Of a DNA stretch of 61,043 bases, positions 46,177-53,191 are shown piece after piece; position 1 is the stretch's first letter, and the number at the start of each line of letters is the position of its first letter. This DNA is from Formivibrio citricus (GTDB taxonomy: Bacteria; Pseudomonadota; Gammaproteobacteria; Burkholderiales; Chitinibacteraceae). A program made the position numbers and the translations under genes. The stretch lies in contig NZ_FOVE01000020.1 in assembly GCF_900115065.1 (NCBI RefSeq), forward strand, positions 1 through 61,043. The letters run 5' to 3'. The notes under the pieces are model-generated. The model saw only the letters and a program-made list of their open reading frames with translations, made no database searches and was not told where the DNA came from.

Positions 46177-46639
46177 GTATGGATTGCAAAGAGGAGCGCC
46201 GATCTCGAAAGATGGGGGGCGGTAGCGCTGTAGGTTGGACAAGCCGAAGACGCTGCGCTTTCCCGTGCTGCTTGCCTTAGCCGCCCTTCGCGGATTACAT
46301 CCGCTCCCACATATCCTTGCCATGGCAGACGATTTTCTATCCCCTCAGCCAGCGCCGAGGAAGCGGAGCGAGACCCAGGCTCGCGACCGACCGAGGGCAG
46401 CCCGGAGGGCCGCAAGGCGGGGTCGCCTTCTTTTGGTTTCTTTTCTTGGCGAAGCAAGAAAAGAAACTCGCCCGCCGGGGAGAACTCCCGGCATCAAGCA
46501 CGACGCGCCGCAGGCGCTTGAACTTGAATCAAGCGGCTCATGCTTCGACAAATTGGCACGAACGGCTTGGTTTGACTTGTGTGCATACGGTAGCTCTGCA
46601 AGGCGAGGGCGTTGCAGCGCATACCGCGTCCCTTGTGGG
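46177..46639. other. Repeat-rich gap
   Basis: No gene is recognised. The stretch holds a degenerate GTAGGTTGGACAAGCCGAAG element near 46230, of a kind dispersed in many proteobacterial genomes. It also holds a hairpin repeat at 46436-46467. Open frames here have low-complexity Arg/Pro-rich products typical of GC-rich non-coding DNA. Confidence 0.6.
46436..46467. repeat. Perfect 13-bp inverted repeat (hairpin)
   Basis: GTTTCTTTTCTTG and CAAGAAAAGAAAC flank GCGAAG. The motif with flanking GGTCGCCTTCTTTTG resembles an intergenic repeat common in beta- and gammaproteobacteria. Confidence 0.75.
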
Positions 46640-47086
46640 CTACTGCAAACTCGCCACTAATACTGCATCCATCTTGTGCCAGCGCAGCGGCAGGATGTAG
46701 GCCTTGACGTTGCGCGGGACCTGGATGGAGTCGGCGTTGCCGGCGACGACGACGGGGACCGAGATCATGAAATCCGGGCCGAAGTGGCGGCGGGCGTTGC
46801 CGGAGATGGTGTTGGCGATTTCGCCGACCAGGTCTTTCAGGTTCTTGTCCGATACATCCGGTTCGCCGACGTGCAGCAATAGCTGGCGCAGCAGGTCACG
46901 GTGCGCGGTGAAGTACACGCAGCCTTGCCGGGTGCCGGAAATGCCGATTACGCCGGTGAATTCGTAAATCGGCAGCTCGCTGTGGTCGCCGAGATAGGGG
47001 CTGCCGATTTCCGGCGGGCGCCCGGTCTGGTTCTCGAAATACTGGCTGACGATGTCGATGAAAATACGCAGTTCCTGTTCGTCCAT
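46640..47086 (-). CDS. CheX-type phosphatase of a CheY-like regulator
   Basis: The start is MDEQELRIFIDIVSQYF with GGAGGGG upstream. The 148-residue protein has the CheC/CheX/FliY phosphatase pattern, with E89xxN92 in LVGEIANTISGNARRHF, the two residues that attack the phospho-aspartate. It is three to four bases downstream of the CheY-like gene, so it most likely dephosphorylates that regulator. Confidence 0.85.
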   Translation of the reverse strand: MDEQELRIFIDIVSQYFENQTGRPPEIGSPYLGDHSELPIYEFTGVIGISGTRQGCVYFTAHRDLLRQLLLHVGEPDVSDKNLKDLVGEIANTISGNARRHFGPDFMISVPVVVAGNADSIQVPRNVKAYILPLRWHKMDAVLVASLQ

Positions 47087-47090
47087 GATG

Positions 47091-47459
47091 TCAGGCCCCT
47101 CCCAGTAATTCTTCCATTGCATCGGTGAGTTCGGTTTCGGTGAACGGCTTGCACAGGAAGCCTTGCGCGCCTTCCTTGAGCGCCTGGATGGCCGTGGCTT
47201 TGTCGGCCAGGGCGGATACCACCAGAATCCGGACGTTGGATTTGAGTTTGCGCAGCGCGCGGATGCATTCCAGCCCGTCCATTCTGGGCATGGTCAGATC
47301 CATGGTGACGACGTCGGGCCGGGTTGCGGCAAACAGGCGGATCGCTTCTTCTCCGTCGCTGGCGGCGGCGACGATTTCTATCTCGTGTTGCGAGAGCGTG
47401 CGGGTGATTTTGCTGCGGATGATGTTCGAATCATCCACGATCATCAGTTTGACGGGCAT
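47091..47459 (-). CDS. CheY-like single-domain response regulator
   Basis: The 122-residue protein is a lone receiver: acidic pocket D9/D10, phospho-acceptor D54 (VVTMDLTMPRMDG), S82 in VVSAL and K104 in FLCKPF. It has no output domain, so it acts by binding a partner. Its start overlaps the stop of the upstream kinase gene (TGATG), and a CheX-type phosphatase follows. The kinase and phosphatase for its cycle are thus encoded together. Confidence 0.94.
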   Translation of the reverse strand: MPVKLMIVDDSNIIRSKITRTLSQHEIEIVAAASDGEEAIRLFAATRPDVVTMDLTMPRMDGLECIRALRKLKSNVRILVVSALADKATAIQALKEGAQGFLCKPFTETELTDAMEELLGGA

Positions 47460-49552
47460 CAGGCGGCCTCCTCAAGCGAGTCGTTTCGGTTGTGCGTGGT
47501 TTCTTGTGCGGTCTTCAAGGGAAGCTGTACGCGGAAATGGCAGTATTCGCCGCGTGTGGTCCCGATCCGGATGCGCCCGCCCATGCGCGCCACCATGGCC
47601 TTGACGGAATCCAGACCGATTCCCCGGCCCGCATCTTCGTCCACGGTTTCCCGGGTCGAGAGGCCGGACTCGAATATCAGCATGGTCAATTGGCGCGGGC
47701 TGAGCGCTTGTGCCAACTCCGGTGTGAATCTCCCGGAGCGGACCGCGGCTGTGCGGATTTTTTCCGGATCGATGCCGCGCCCGTCGTCGCGGAAACTCAA
47801 TTCAACCGAGTCGTCCCCTTGGTCCGAGATGTAGACGGACAGGTGGGCAGTTTCGGTTTTGCCATGCAACTTGCGTTCTTGCGGCGTTTCCACGCCATGA
47901 ACCAGCGCATTGCGGATGAACTGGTTGATCATGCTGTTCAACGCTTCGCGCAGGTTGGGGGCCAGGATGCCCAGGTCGAGCCCTTGATAGCTCAGTTCAA
48001 CCTGCTTTTCATGCCGTTCGGCCAGTTGCTGGGCAAAACCATGCCATTGCCGTACGAGTGGTTGAGGTGGTTCGGTACCGCTGGCGCGTGGCGGTTTGGG
48101 CGGTTCGACACTGACGAGACCCCGTACCTGTCCGATGCGTGCAATGACTTCCTGAATGGCGCCGATTTCCGAATAGAGCGCTTTGGCGCGTACGGCCACG
48201 GGAAGCAGGTCTTCGCCTTTGCGTTCCTTTTGGTCGTGCAGGCTCTGAAGTTGTGTTTCCAGTTGATGCAGCGATTGCGTAATGGCATCGAGCTGCAGGG
48301 CGGAGGCATCGCCCTTGAGCTGGTGCGCTTCGCGCTGCATGGTTTCGAGCTGTTGAATCGTGATGCCGGTTTTGGGGTTGCTGGTGCGCAGTTCATTGTT
48401 CAACTGGTTCAGGCTCGTCGTGGCGCGCACCAGAAAATCCTGCAACAGGCGGGGATCGGCCTGCAGGATGTGCACCATCATGCCCATCTGGTCCTGCACC
48501 TTGCGCTCGCTTTCCCTGAGTTCGCGTTCAAGCTTGACCTGGCGGGTGATGTCGTTGGCGGTGACGAGCAGGTGAGTCACTTTCTCTGCCTTCATGACGC
48601 GGTTGAAGCGAATCTGGAGGAAACGCGACTCCATGCCGCCGTTGGGACGGATGCAGGAAATCTCGATGCAGTCGAGCGGGTTCAGGCTGGCGACGAGTTT
48701 TTCCTTGACGTCGTGGCGCAGCAGAAGATCGATGTATTCCTTGGCGGTGTCGTAGGTTTTGGGCGATACGGAAGGCTTGAGCAGTTCCAGGAAATTGTCT
48801 CCGGGTTTGACATCGAAGCCCAGAATGCCGGAAAGCGCATGCGAGGTTTGCGATCCCATTTTCAGATCGTGATCGAGCAGGAAGATCCCTTCCTGCATGG
48901 TTCGCATGATGTCTTCGGTTTCCCGGTGCGCGCGCTCGACGCGGATGGAAAATGCCAGCCCGATGGTCAGCAGAATGATACCCAAGACCCCCGCGCCGAT
49001 GACGACATAGTCCATCTGGCGCGCCAGTGCCAGCATCGGGGCGGCAGAAGTGTAGTCGACCCCGATGAAGATTGCGCCGCGTGTTCCGTCATCGAAGATC
49101 ACGGGCAGGTAGGTGGCCATGTGCGGGCGCTTGAACAGCGTGATGGGGCCTGAATACGCTTGTCCGGAGAGCAGCGACCTGGCTGCATCCGAATTCGGAT
49201 CGAGGCTGGTGCCGGTGGCTTCTGTCCCGTCGTCTTTTTTCAGTGTCGTGGCGGCACGAACATAGCGCCCGCCCTGATAAAGAAACAGGGTGGCAACGTT
49301 CTGGCTGCCGGCGCTGAAGGATTCGAGCGCATGCCCTTTGGCAAGTTGATCCTTGCTCCATTGGGTGGCATCCCCGTAAAGGCCTTTCAATGCATAAGCC
49401 ATGGTGCGGGTCTGGGTTTCCAGCGCCTTGTCGGTGAGCTGGGGAATCATGGATGCCTTGATGAAGGTCACGATGGCAACAATGACGATGACCGCCGAAA
49501 AGCAGGACGATAGAAGCAGTTTTGTGGCAACGGATTTGGTCTTGAGCGGCAT
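47459..49552 (-). CDS. Transmembrane CheA-like histidine kinase (Cache-PAS-HPt-HATPase)
   Basis: The 697-residue protein has TM1 (about 12-32), a periplasmic Cache-like domain (about 35-178, PITLFKRPHMATYLPVIFDDGTRGAIFIGVD), TM2 (about 182-202), a PAS region (about 212-335) and a coiled coil. An HPt domain with H410 (EAHQLKGDASAL) follows, then an ATPase domain (about 510-680). The ATPase is of CheA type: IRNALVHGVETPQERK (N548), FRDDGRGID, LIFESGLSTRETV and AGRGIGLD. There is no ordinary DHp domain and no CheW-like P5 domain. It should phosphorylate its own HPt His and pass the phosphate to the overlapping CheY-like regulator. Confidence 0.9.
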   Translation of the reverse strand: MPLKTKSVATKLLLSSCFSAVIVIVAIVTFIKASMIPQLTDKALETQTRTMAYALKGLYGDATQWSKDQLAKGHALESFSAGSQNVATLFLYQGGRYVRAATTLKKDDGTEATGTSLDPNSDAARSLLSGQAYSGPITLFKRPHMATYLPVIFDDGTRGAIFIGVDYTSAAPMLALARQMDYVVIGAGVLGIILLTIGLAFSIRVERAHRETEDIMRTMQEGIFLLDHDLKMGSQTSHALSGILGFDVKPGDNFLELLKPSVSPKTYDTAKEYIDLLLRHDVKEKLVASLNPLDCIEISCIRPNGGMESRFLQIRFNRVMKAEKVTHLLVTANDITRQVKLERELRESERKVQDQMGMMVHILQADPRLLQDFLVRATTSLNQLNNELRTSNPKTGITIQQLETMQREAHQLKGDASALQLDAITQSLHQLETQLQSLHDQKERKGEDLLPVAVRAKALYSEIGAIQEVIARIGQVRGLVSVEPPKPPRASGTEPPQPLVRQWHGFAQQLAERHEKQVELSYQGLDLGILAPNLREALNSMINQFIRNALVHGVETPQERKLHGKTETAHLSVYISDQGDDSVELSFRDDGRGIDPEKIRTAAVRSGRFTPELAQALSPRQLTMLIFESGLSTRETVDEDAGRGIGLDSVKAMVARMGGRIRIGTTRGEYCHFRVQLPLKTAQETTHNRNDSLEEAA

Positions 49553-49752
49553 GTCGTTCGCTCCCGGAGTGGAAATGGTTGATTGTCGGTCAGCACCTGT
49601 TGCCTGCAGACCCGATTTCGGCGCAATTCTTACGCGTTGGCAAGAATTTATATTAGCTTTTACTTATAGATATCGGCCTGAAAAATACAAGATGCTGTCT
49701 TGTTTTTAAGGTTGAACGGCGGCATTGAAGGGTTGAAGGGCGGCTGATGCAG

Positions 49753-49780
49753 GAAAAACGGCCGGGGATTGCCCGGCCCT
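49753..49780 (-). terminator. Terminator probably belonging to the exbD operon
   Basis: On the minus strand GGCCGGG / CCCGGCC with a 5-base loop is followed by GTTTTTCC. It lies more than 300 bp past exbD, separated by mobile debris. Confidence 0.6.
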
Positions 49781-49897
49781 GAGAACCTGTTCCCGCGCTG
49801 TTGCGGACGCCGTCAGCGGGGTGATGCGCCGCGCAGGAACCGGCGTTTATGCGGATAAATGCGGATTCCGGGCAGCGCATGAGCCCCGGTCACTCCC
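49780..49897 (+). repeat. MITE-like repeat, copy 3 (right end truncated)
   Basis: It matches copy 1 in the same orientation from TGAGAACCTGTTC through GGAACCGGCGTTTATGCGGA to GAGCCCCGGTCAC, then the similarity stops before the right terminal repeat. Confidence 0.75.
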
Positions 49898-49932
49898 CCC
49901 CTTTGATTTCACCCGGGAACGCACCGCACTTC

Positions 49933-50033
49933 TGTGCCGCGCCGATAGCAGACGACCGGCCGTCGATCCAGAACCGTTATTCCAGATGCGCTTCATCGGC
50001 TACCTGTTTGGCATCCGTTCCGAACGTCAATAA
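49933..50033 (+). pseudogene. Remnant of IS1182-type transposase (frameshifted, truncated)
   Basis: One frame reads ADDRPSI and the next, after a one-base shift near 49966, reads DPEPLFQMRFIGYLFGIRSER. Joined, they resemble the N-terminal signature of IS1182-family transposases (GRPSIDPELMLRMLLVGYLYGIRSERRL-like). A stop codon and loss of similarity follow, so this is debris rather than a gene. Confidence 0.7.
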
Positions 50034-50086
50034 GCAGAACGGGCGAATCGCTGGCCGAGCTGGATTTTTTGGCCGGGTCACGAGCC

Positions 50087-50506
50087 TCACTGCGGCCTCG
50101 GGTCGGTGACAAAAGCGATCCGGTGGAGCCCCTGCTGTGTCGCCAGCGAGATCACCTGTGCCACCTTTTCGTAAGGCGTACTGCGTTCCGCGCGCAGTTG
50201 CAGTTCCGGTTGCGGGCTTTGTTTGGCCGCGGCGTTGAAATGCCCCGCAAGGTCGTCCGCCCCGATGGCCTTGCCGTTCCAGAACACCCGGTTCTGGGCG
50301 TCGATCGCCAGTTGGATGTTTTCGGCTTTGCTGACATTGGGCGTGGAGCTGGCCTGCGGCAGATCCAGTTTCACCGAATGAGTGAGCAGCGGAGCGGTGA
50401 CCATGAAGATGATGAGCAGCACCAGCATCACGTCGATCAGCGGCACCATGTTGATTTCGGCGAGCGGTTCGTTGTCGTCGCCCTGTTCCATGCTTGCAAA
50501 AGCCAT
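50087..50506 (-). CDS. exbD: ExbD, TonB-system energising subunit
   Basis: The 139-residue protein has a single N-terminal membrane helix (about 22-42) with the essential Asp in MVPLIDVMLVLLIIFMVTAP, and a periplasmic domain ending at residue 139. With ExbB it uses the proton gradient to power TonB. It is the last gene of the receptor-DUF1513-tonB-exbB-exbD operon. Confidence 0.95.
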   Translation of the reverse strand: MAFASMEQGDDNEPLAEINMVPLIDVMLVLLIIFMVTAPLLTHSVKLDLPQASSTPNVSKAENIQLAIDAQNRVFWNGKAIGADDLAGHFNAAAKQSPQPELQLRAERSTPYEKVAQVISLATQQGLHRIAFVTDPRPQ

Positions 50507-50524
50507 GACAAAACTCCTGATGGA

Positions 50525-51304
50525 TTAATTGGATGTTTGACCTGCCAGCGAGCCTTGGCGCTGGGCGCGGGCCAGCGCGATGACTTTCTCACTGGTTGCG
50601 CGTGCGTCGGCGCGCATCGGGGAAGTTTTGACCCCGGTGGAGAGGAAGGCGAAGACGTCATAGGCAAAGGCATTGAGCTGCGCCATGAGGTTGCGGTTGG
50701 CCCGGGCGAAGGTGTTGTAGGCAATCGCGGCCGGAATCGCGACGGCCAGACCGATGCCGGTCATGATCAGGGCTTCGCCCACCGGGCCGGCGACCTTGTC
50801 GAGCGTGCTCTGGCCGGACAGCCCGATAGCGACCAGGGCGTGGTAAATGCCCCAAACCGTACCGAACAAGCCAATGAATGGCGCAGCGGAGGCGACCGTG
50901 GCGAGAAATGCCTGTCCGAACTCAAGCTGGTGGCGGTCTTCGTCGATGGCGCGCTTGAGGGCGCGGGTCAGCAGATCGTCGGGCGCGCCGGTGTCGACCA
51001 GACGGGCGGCGTTGGTCGGGCGGTTCTGCTGTTCGATGGCGGTAAAGCCGTGGTGCAACAGGTGCGAGAACGGCTCCGTGGCCCCGGTTTCGCGAATCTG
51101 GCTGGCGACGGTTTCCAGATTGGGCGCATCCCAGAATGCCTTGAGGAACTGTTCGCTGCGCTGGCGCAGGCGATAGAGGCGTACGCCCTTGGTAACGATC
51201 AGATACCAGGTGCCGACCGAGGCGACCAGCATCAGCGCCAGCACAAAACGGGCCACGCCGTCCGAGTGTTGCAGAAAGTGGGCAAAGCCCAGCGAGTTTT
51301 CCAT
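50525..51304 (-). CDS. exbB: ExbB, TonB-system proton channel subunit
   Basis: The 259-residue MotA/TolQ/ExbB protein has three membrane helices: about 15-38, about 135-160 (VASAAPFIGLFGTVWGIYHAL) and about 175-200 (GPVGEALIMTGIGLAVAIPAAIAYN). The TolQ-type core motif GLFGTVWGI is intact. It lies 18 bp from exbD and 18 bp from tonB. Confidence 0.95.
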   Translation of the reverse strand: MENSLGFAHFLQHSDGVARFVLALMLVASVGTWYLIVTKGVRLYRLRQRSEQFLKAFWDAPNLETVASQIRETGATEPFSHLLHHGFTAIEQQNRPTNAARLVDTGAPDDLLTRALKRAIDEDRHQLEFGQAFLATVASAAPFIGLFGTVWGIYHALVAIGLSGQSTLDKVAGPVGEALIMTGIGLAVAIPAAIAYNTFARANRNLMAQLNAFAYDVFAFLSTGVKTSPMRADARATSEKVIALARAQRQGSLAGQTSN

Positions 51305-51322
51305 GATGACTCCTTGTATGAA

Positions 51323-52018
51323 TCAGTTTCTGAGGTTGAAAACGATGGGAACGATGACCCAGGCGGCGAGTGCCGTATCCCCGCGCCGAGCCGGGGTGAA
51401 TGTCCAGCGCCGTACGGCATCCTGGGCTGCCTGATCCAGACGCTGTGAACCACTGGAAGTCTTGATCTGCACCTGGCTTGGCAGGCCATTGCTCTCGACA
51501 AAGACCCGCAACAGCACTTTCCCTTCCTCGCCCATGCGCCGGGACAAAGGCGGATAGGCCGGCGCCGGGTTGCGCAGGTACGCCGTATCAAAGCGCGGCT
51601 CGGTATAGGCGCCGGTGGCCGGGCTGGTATGGGTTTTCGCCGCAGTGGCAGGCGCCTGCGCCGCGATGCCTGTCGACGGCGAAGGTTGTGACGGCGTGGC
51701 TGCGGTTTTTCCTGTTTCCGCAGGCTGGGCTGTGGATGTGGGTTGTTGCCTGACAGGCGCCGGCTTGGCCGGCTGACTGATTGGAGTGGCTCGCGGGGCG
51801 GCGGATGTGACGGAAGACGGCGATTCCGGCTGGGACACGATGACACGCACCGATGCCGCTTGGGGCAAGACTGGCGGTACGCTGCGGAACGGTTCCAGAA
51901 ACAGAACGGACAGGGCCGCTGCATGCAGCCCTAGCGCCGTAACCAGCCCCGCACGGGAAAAACGGGGCAACAGGGCTGTCTGAATGGGGGAAGAGGGCGA
52001 CATGATGTTGATCTGCAT
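51323..52018 (-). CDS. tonB: TonB energy-transducing protein
   Basis: The ATG at 52018 (MQINIMSPSS) is chosen; a GTG at 52033 and an ATG at 52003 are alternatives. The roughly 231-residue protein has an N-terminal membrane anchor (about 25-45, GLVTALGLHAAALSVLFL) and a Pro/Ala/Thr-rich periplasmic spanner. The C-terminal TonB domain (about 145-230) has YLRNPAPAYPPLSRRMGEEGKVLLRVFVE and DAVRRWTFTPARRGD. It couples ExbBD energy to the adjacent outer-membrane receptor. Confidence 0.92.
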   Translation of the reverse strand: MQINIMSPSSPIQTALLPRFSRAGLVTALGLHAAALSVLFLEPFRSVPPVLPQAASVRVIVSQPESPSSVTSAAPRATPISQPAKPAPVRQQPTSTAQPAETGKTAATPSQPSPSTGIAAQAPATAAKTHTSPATGAYTEPRFDTAYLRNPAPAYPPLSRRMGEEGKVLLRVFVESNGLPSQVQIKTSSGSQRLDQAAQDAVRRWTFTPARRGDTALAAWVIVPIVFNLRN

Positions 52019-52033
52019 GGTAAGGCTCGCCAC

Positions 52034-53179
52034 TCAAGCCTGCGGCAAGGTGACCCAGTGGTTGTCGAGCGCAATGGGCTCCGGCCAGGGCAGCAGGTTG
52101 GCGGGTTCCTGCGCATGCCAGCGGCCGATGCCGCGTGCGCCGGCGATCAGTACGCCGCCAGCCAAAGCCTGGGTCGGGCAGAGTGCGCAGGCCTCCTGCA
52201 TGCGGGCGATGACCTGCAGCTTTTCCGGTGCGCCGTGTTGCCACCACAGCGCCTGGTGGGAGGTCTGGGCGCTGAGGATGAAGCCGTCCTTGGCCGGGGC
52301 GATATCGCCGGCATAGCCTCCGGCATCGGCGGTGAGTGCTGGCATGGTCAGGGATTGGCCATTCCACAGTGCCAGGATCGGCGCCTTGAGGCGTTTTTCC
52401 CGGTCATCGTGTTCGGCCTGCAGCGCGATGCCGAGCACGGGCGCGGACTGTCCCGGCAGCGTATTCCAGGCCATGTGCCGCAGGCTCAGGCGAGAGTCGG
52501 ACAAACGCCACTGCCCGCGCAGCGCGCCGTTGCGCCCGTCGAGCAGAACCAGCGAGGAATCCATGTCGGCCAGACTCAGCTTGGTCTGGCCATCGAGGCT
52601 GCGTGGTACCCCCCCGTTGGCGATGACGATGTCGCCCTGCGGGGTGAGCAGGAGCTGGTGCGGATCCTTGCCGTGACTGGGCCACTCGTCGAGTTTCTTC
52701 AGTGTGCTCGGATCGCGCACCCCGATCCAGCCTGCGCCGGTACGCGGCTCGTACTCGGTGGTCAGCAGTACGGCAGCATCCGCGCTGTGGATCATGTGGC
52801 CGCTGAAACGGCGCTGTGACGATTCGTCGGCGATCTGGACAAAGTTCAGCCGCTGGCCGGTCGGGCTCATGCGCAACAGCCAGGGGCCGGGGCGGAAGGC
52901 CATGGCGAGCAGATTGCCGTCGGCTTCGGCGAGGAAACCGTGCGCCCGGCTGGGTACGGTGACCGTGGCTGCGATATCCACCTTTTTATTGATCCAGTCG
53001 ATGTCGAGAATCCCGACCTTTTGCGGGCTGGTTGCCGCCAGCCCGCGCCATGCCGCACCGATGCGGGTGCGTGTGGATGAGGTCGCGGTGGCCTGGGTGG
53101 GCGCGCCTGTTGCCCAGGCCGGCATGGCGCTGCAAGCGAGCGTTCCGATCAGGGCTTGCATGAATTGTCGTCGTTGCAT
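52034..53179 (-). CDS. DUF1513 exported protein of iron-uptake operons
   Basis: The 381-residue protein starts MQRRQFMQALIGTLACSAMPAWA, a Tat-like signal with twin Arg. The body is a beta-propeller-like repeat protein with FSGHMIHSADAAVLLTTEYEP, WPSHGKDPHQLLLTPQGDIVIANGG and RMQEACALCPTQALAGG. The DUF1513 family is often found with iron-transport (imelysin/EfeB-like) genes, but its activity is unknown. It is 12 bp after the TonB-dependent receptor gene and just before tonB. Confidence 0.85.
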   Translation of the reverse strand: MQRRQFMQALIGTLACSAMPAWATGAPTQATATSSTRTRIGAAWRGLAATSPQKVGILDIDWINKKVDIAATVTVPSRAHGFLAEADGNLLAMAFRPGPWLLRMSPTGQRLNFVQIADESSQRRFSGHMIHSADAAVLLTTEYEPRTGAGWIGVRDPSTLKKLDEWPSHGKDPHQLLLTPQGDIVIANGGVPRSLDGQTKLSLADMDSSLVLLDGRNGALRGQWRLSDSRLSLRHMAWNTLPGQSAPVLGIALQAEHDDREKRLKAPILALWNGQSLTMPALTADAGGYAGDIAPAKDGFILSAQTSHQALWWQHGAPEKLQVIARMQEACALCPTQALAGGVLIAGARGIGRWHAQEPANLLPWPEPIALDNHWVTLPQA

Positions 53180-53191
53180 GGTGTTGTCTCC

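Larger units (their letters stand above)
49553..50086. other. Gap with mobile-element debris
   Basis: The AT-rich part near 49640-49720 probably carries the kinase promoter (minus strand TAATATAAAT region). The rest holds a terminator hairpin (49753-49780), a truncated MITE-like copy (49780-49897) and an IS1182-type transposase remnant (49933-50033). Confidence 0.65.

Noticed and set aside
46155-46640. Several 60-140-codon frames in the gap after the GIY-YIG gene
   Set aside because: Overlapping frames on both strands, Arg/Pro-rich, coinciding with dispersed repeat sequence.
49687-49703. ACAAGA/TCTTGT hairpin with T run upstream of the kinase
   Set aside because: It could be a weak terminator, but no plus-strand gene ends nearby; left unassigned.
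49821-50033. 70-codon frame read as an intact small gene
   Set aside because: Its first part is MITE-like sequence, and its end matches a frameshifted transposase fragment, so it is a chance fusion of debris.
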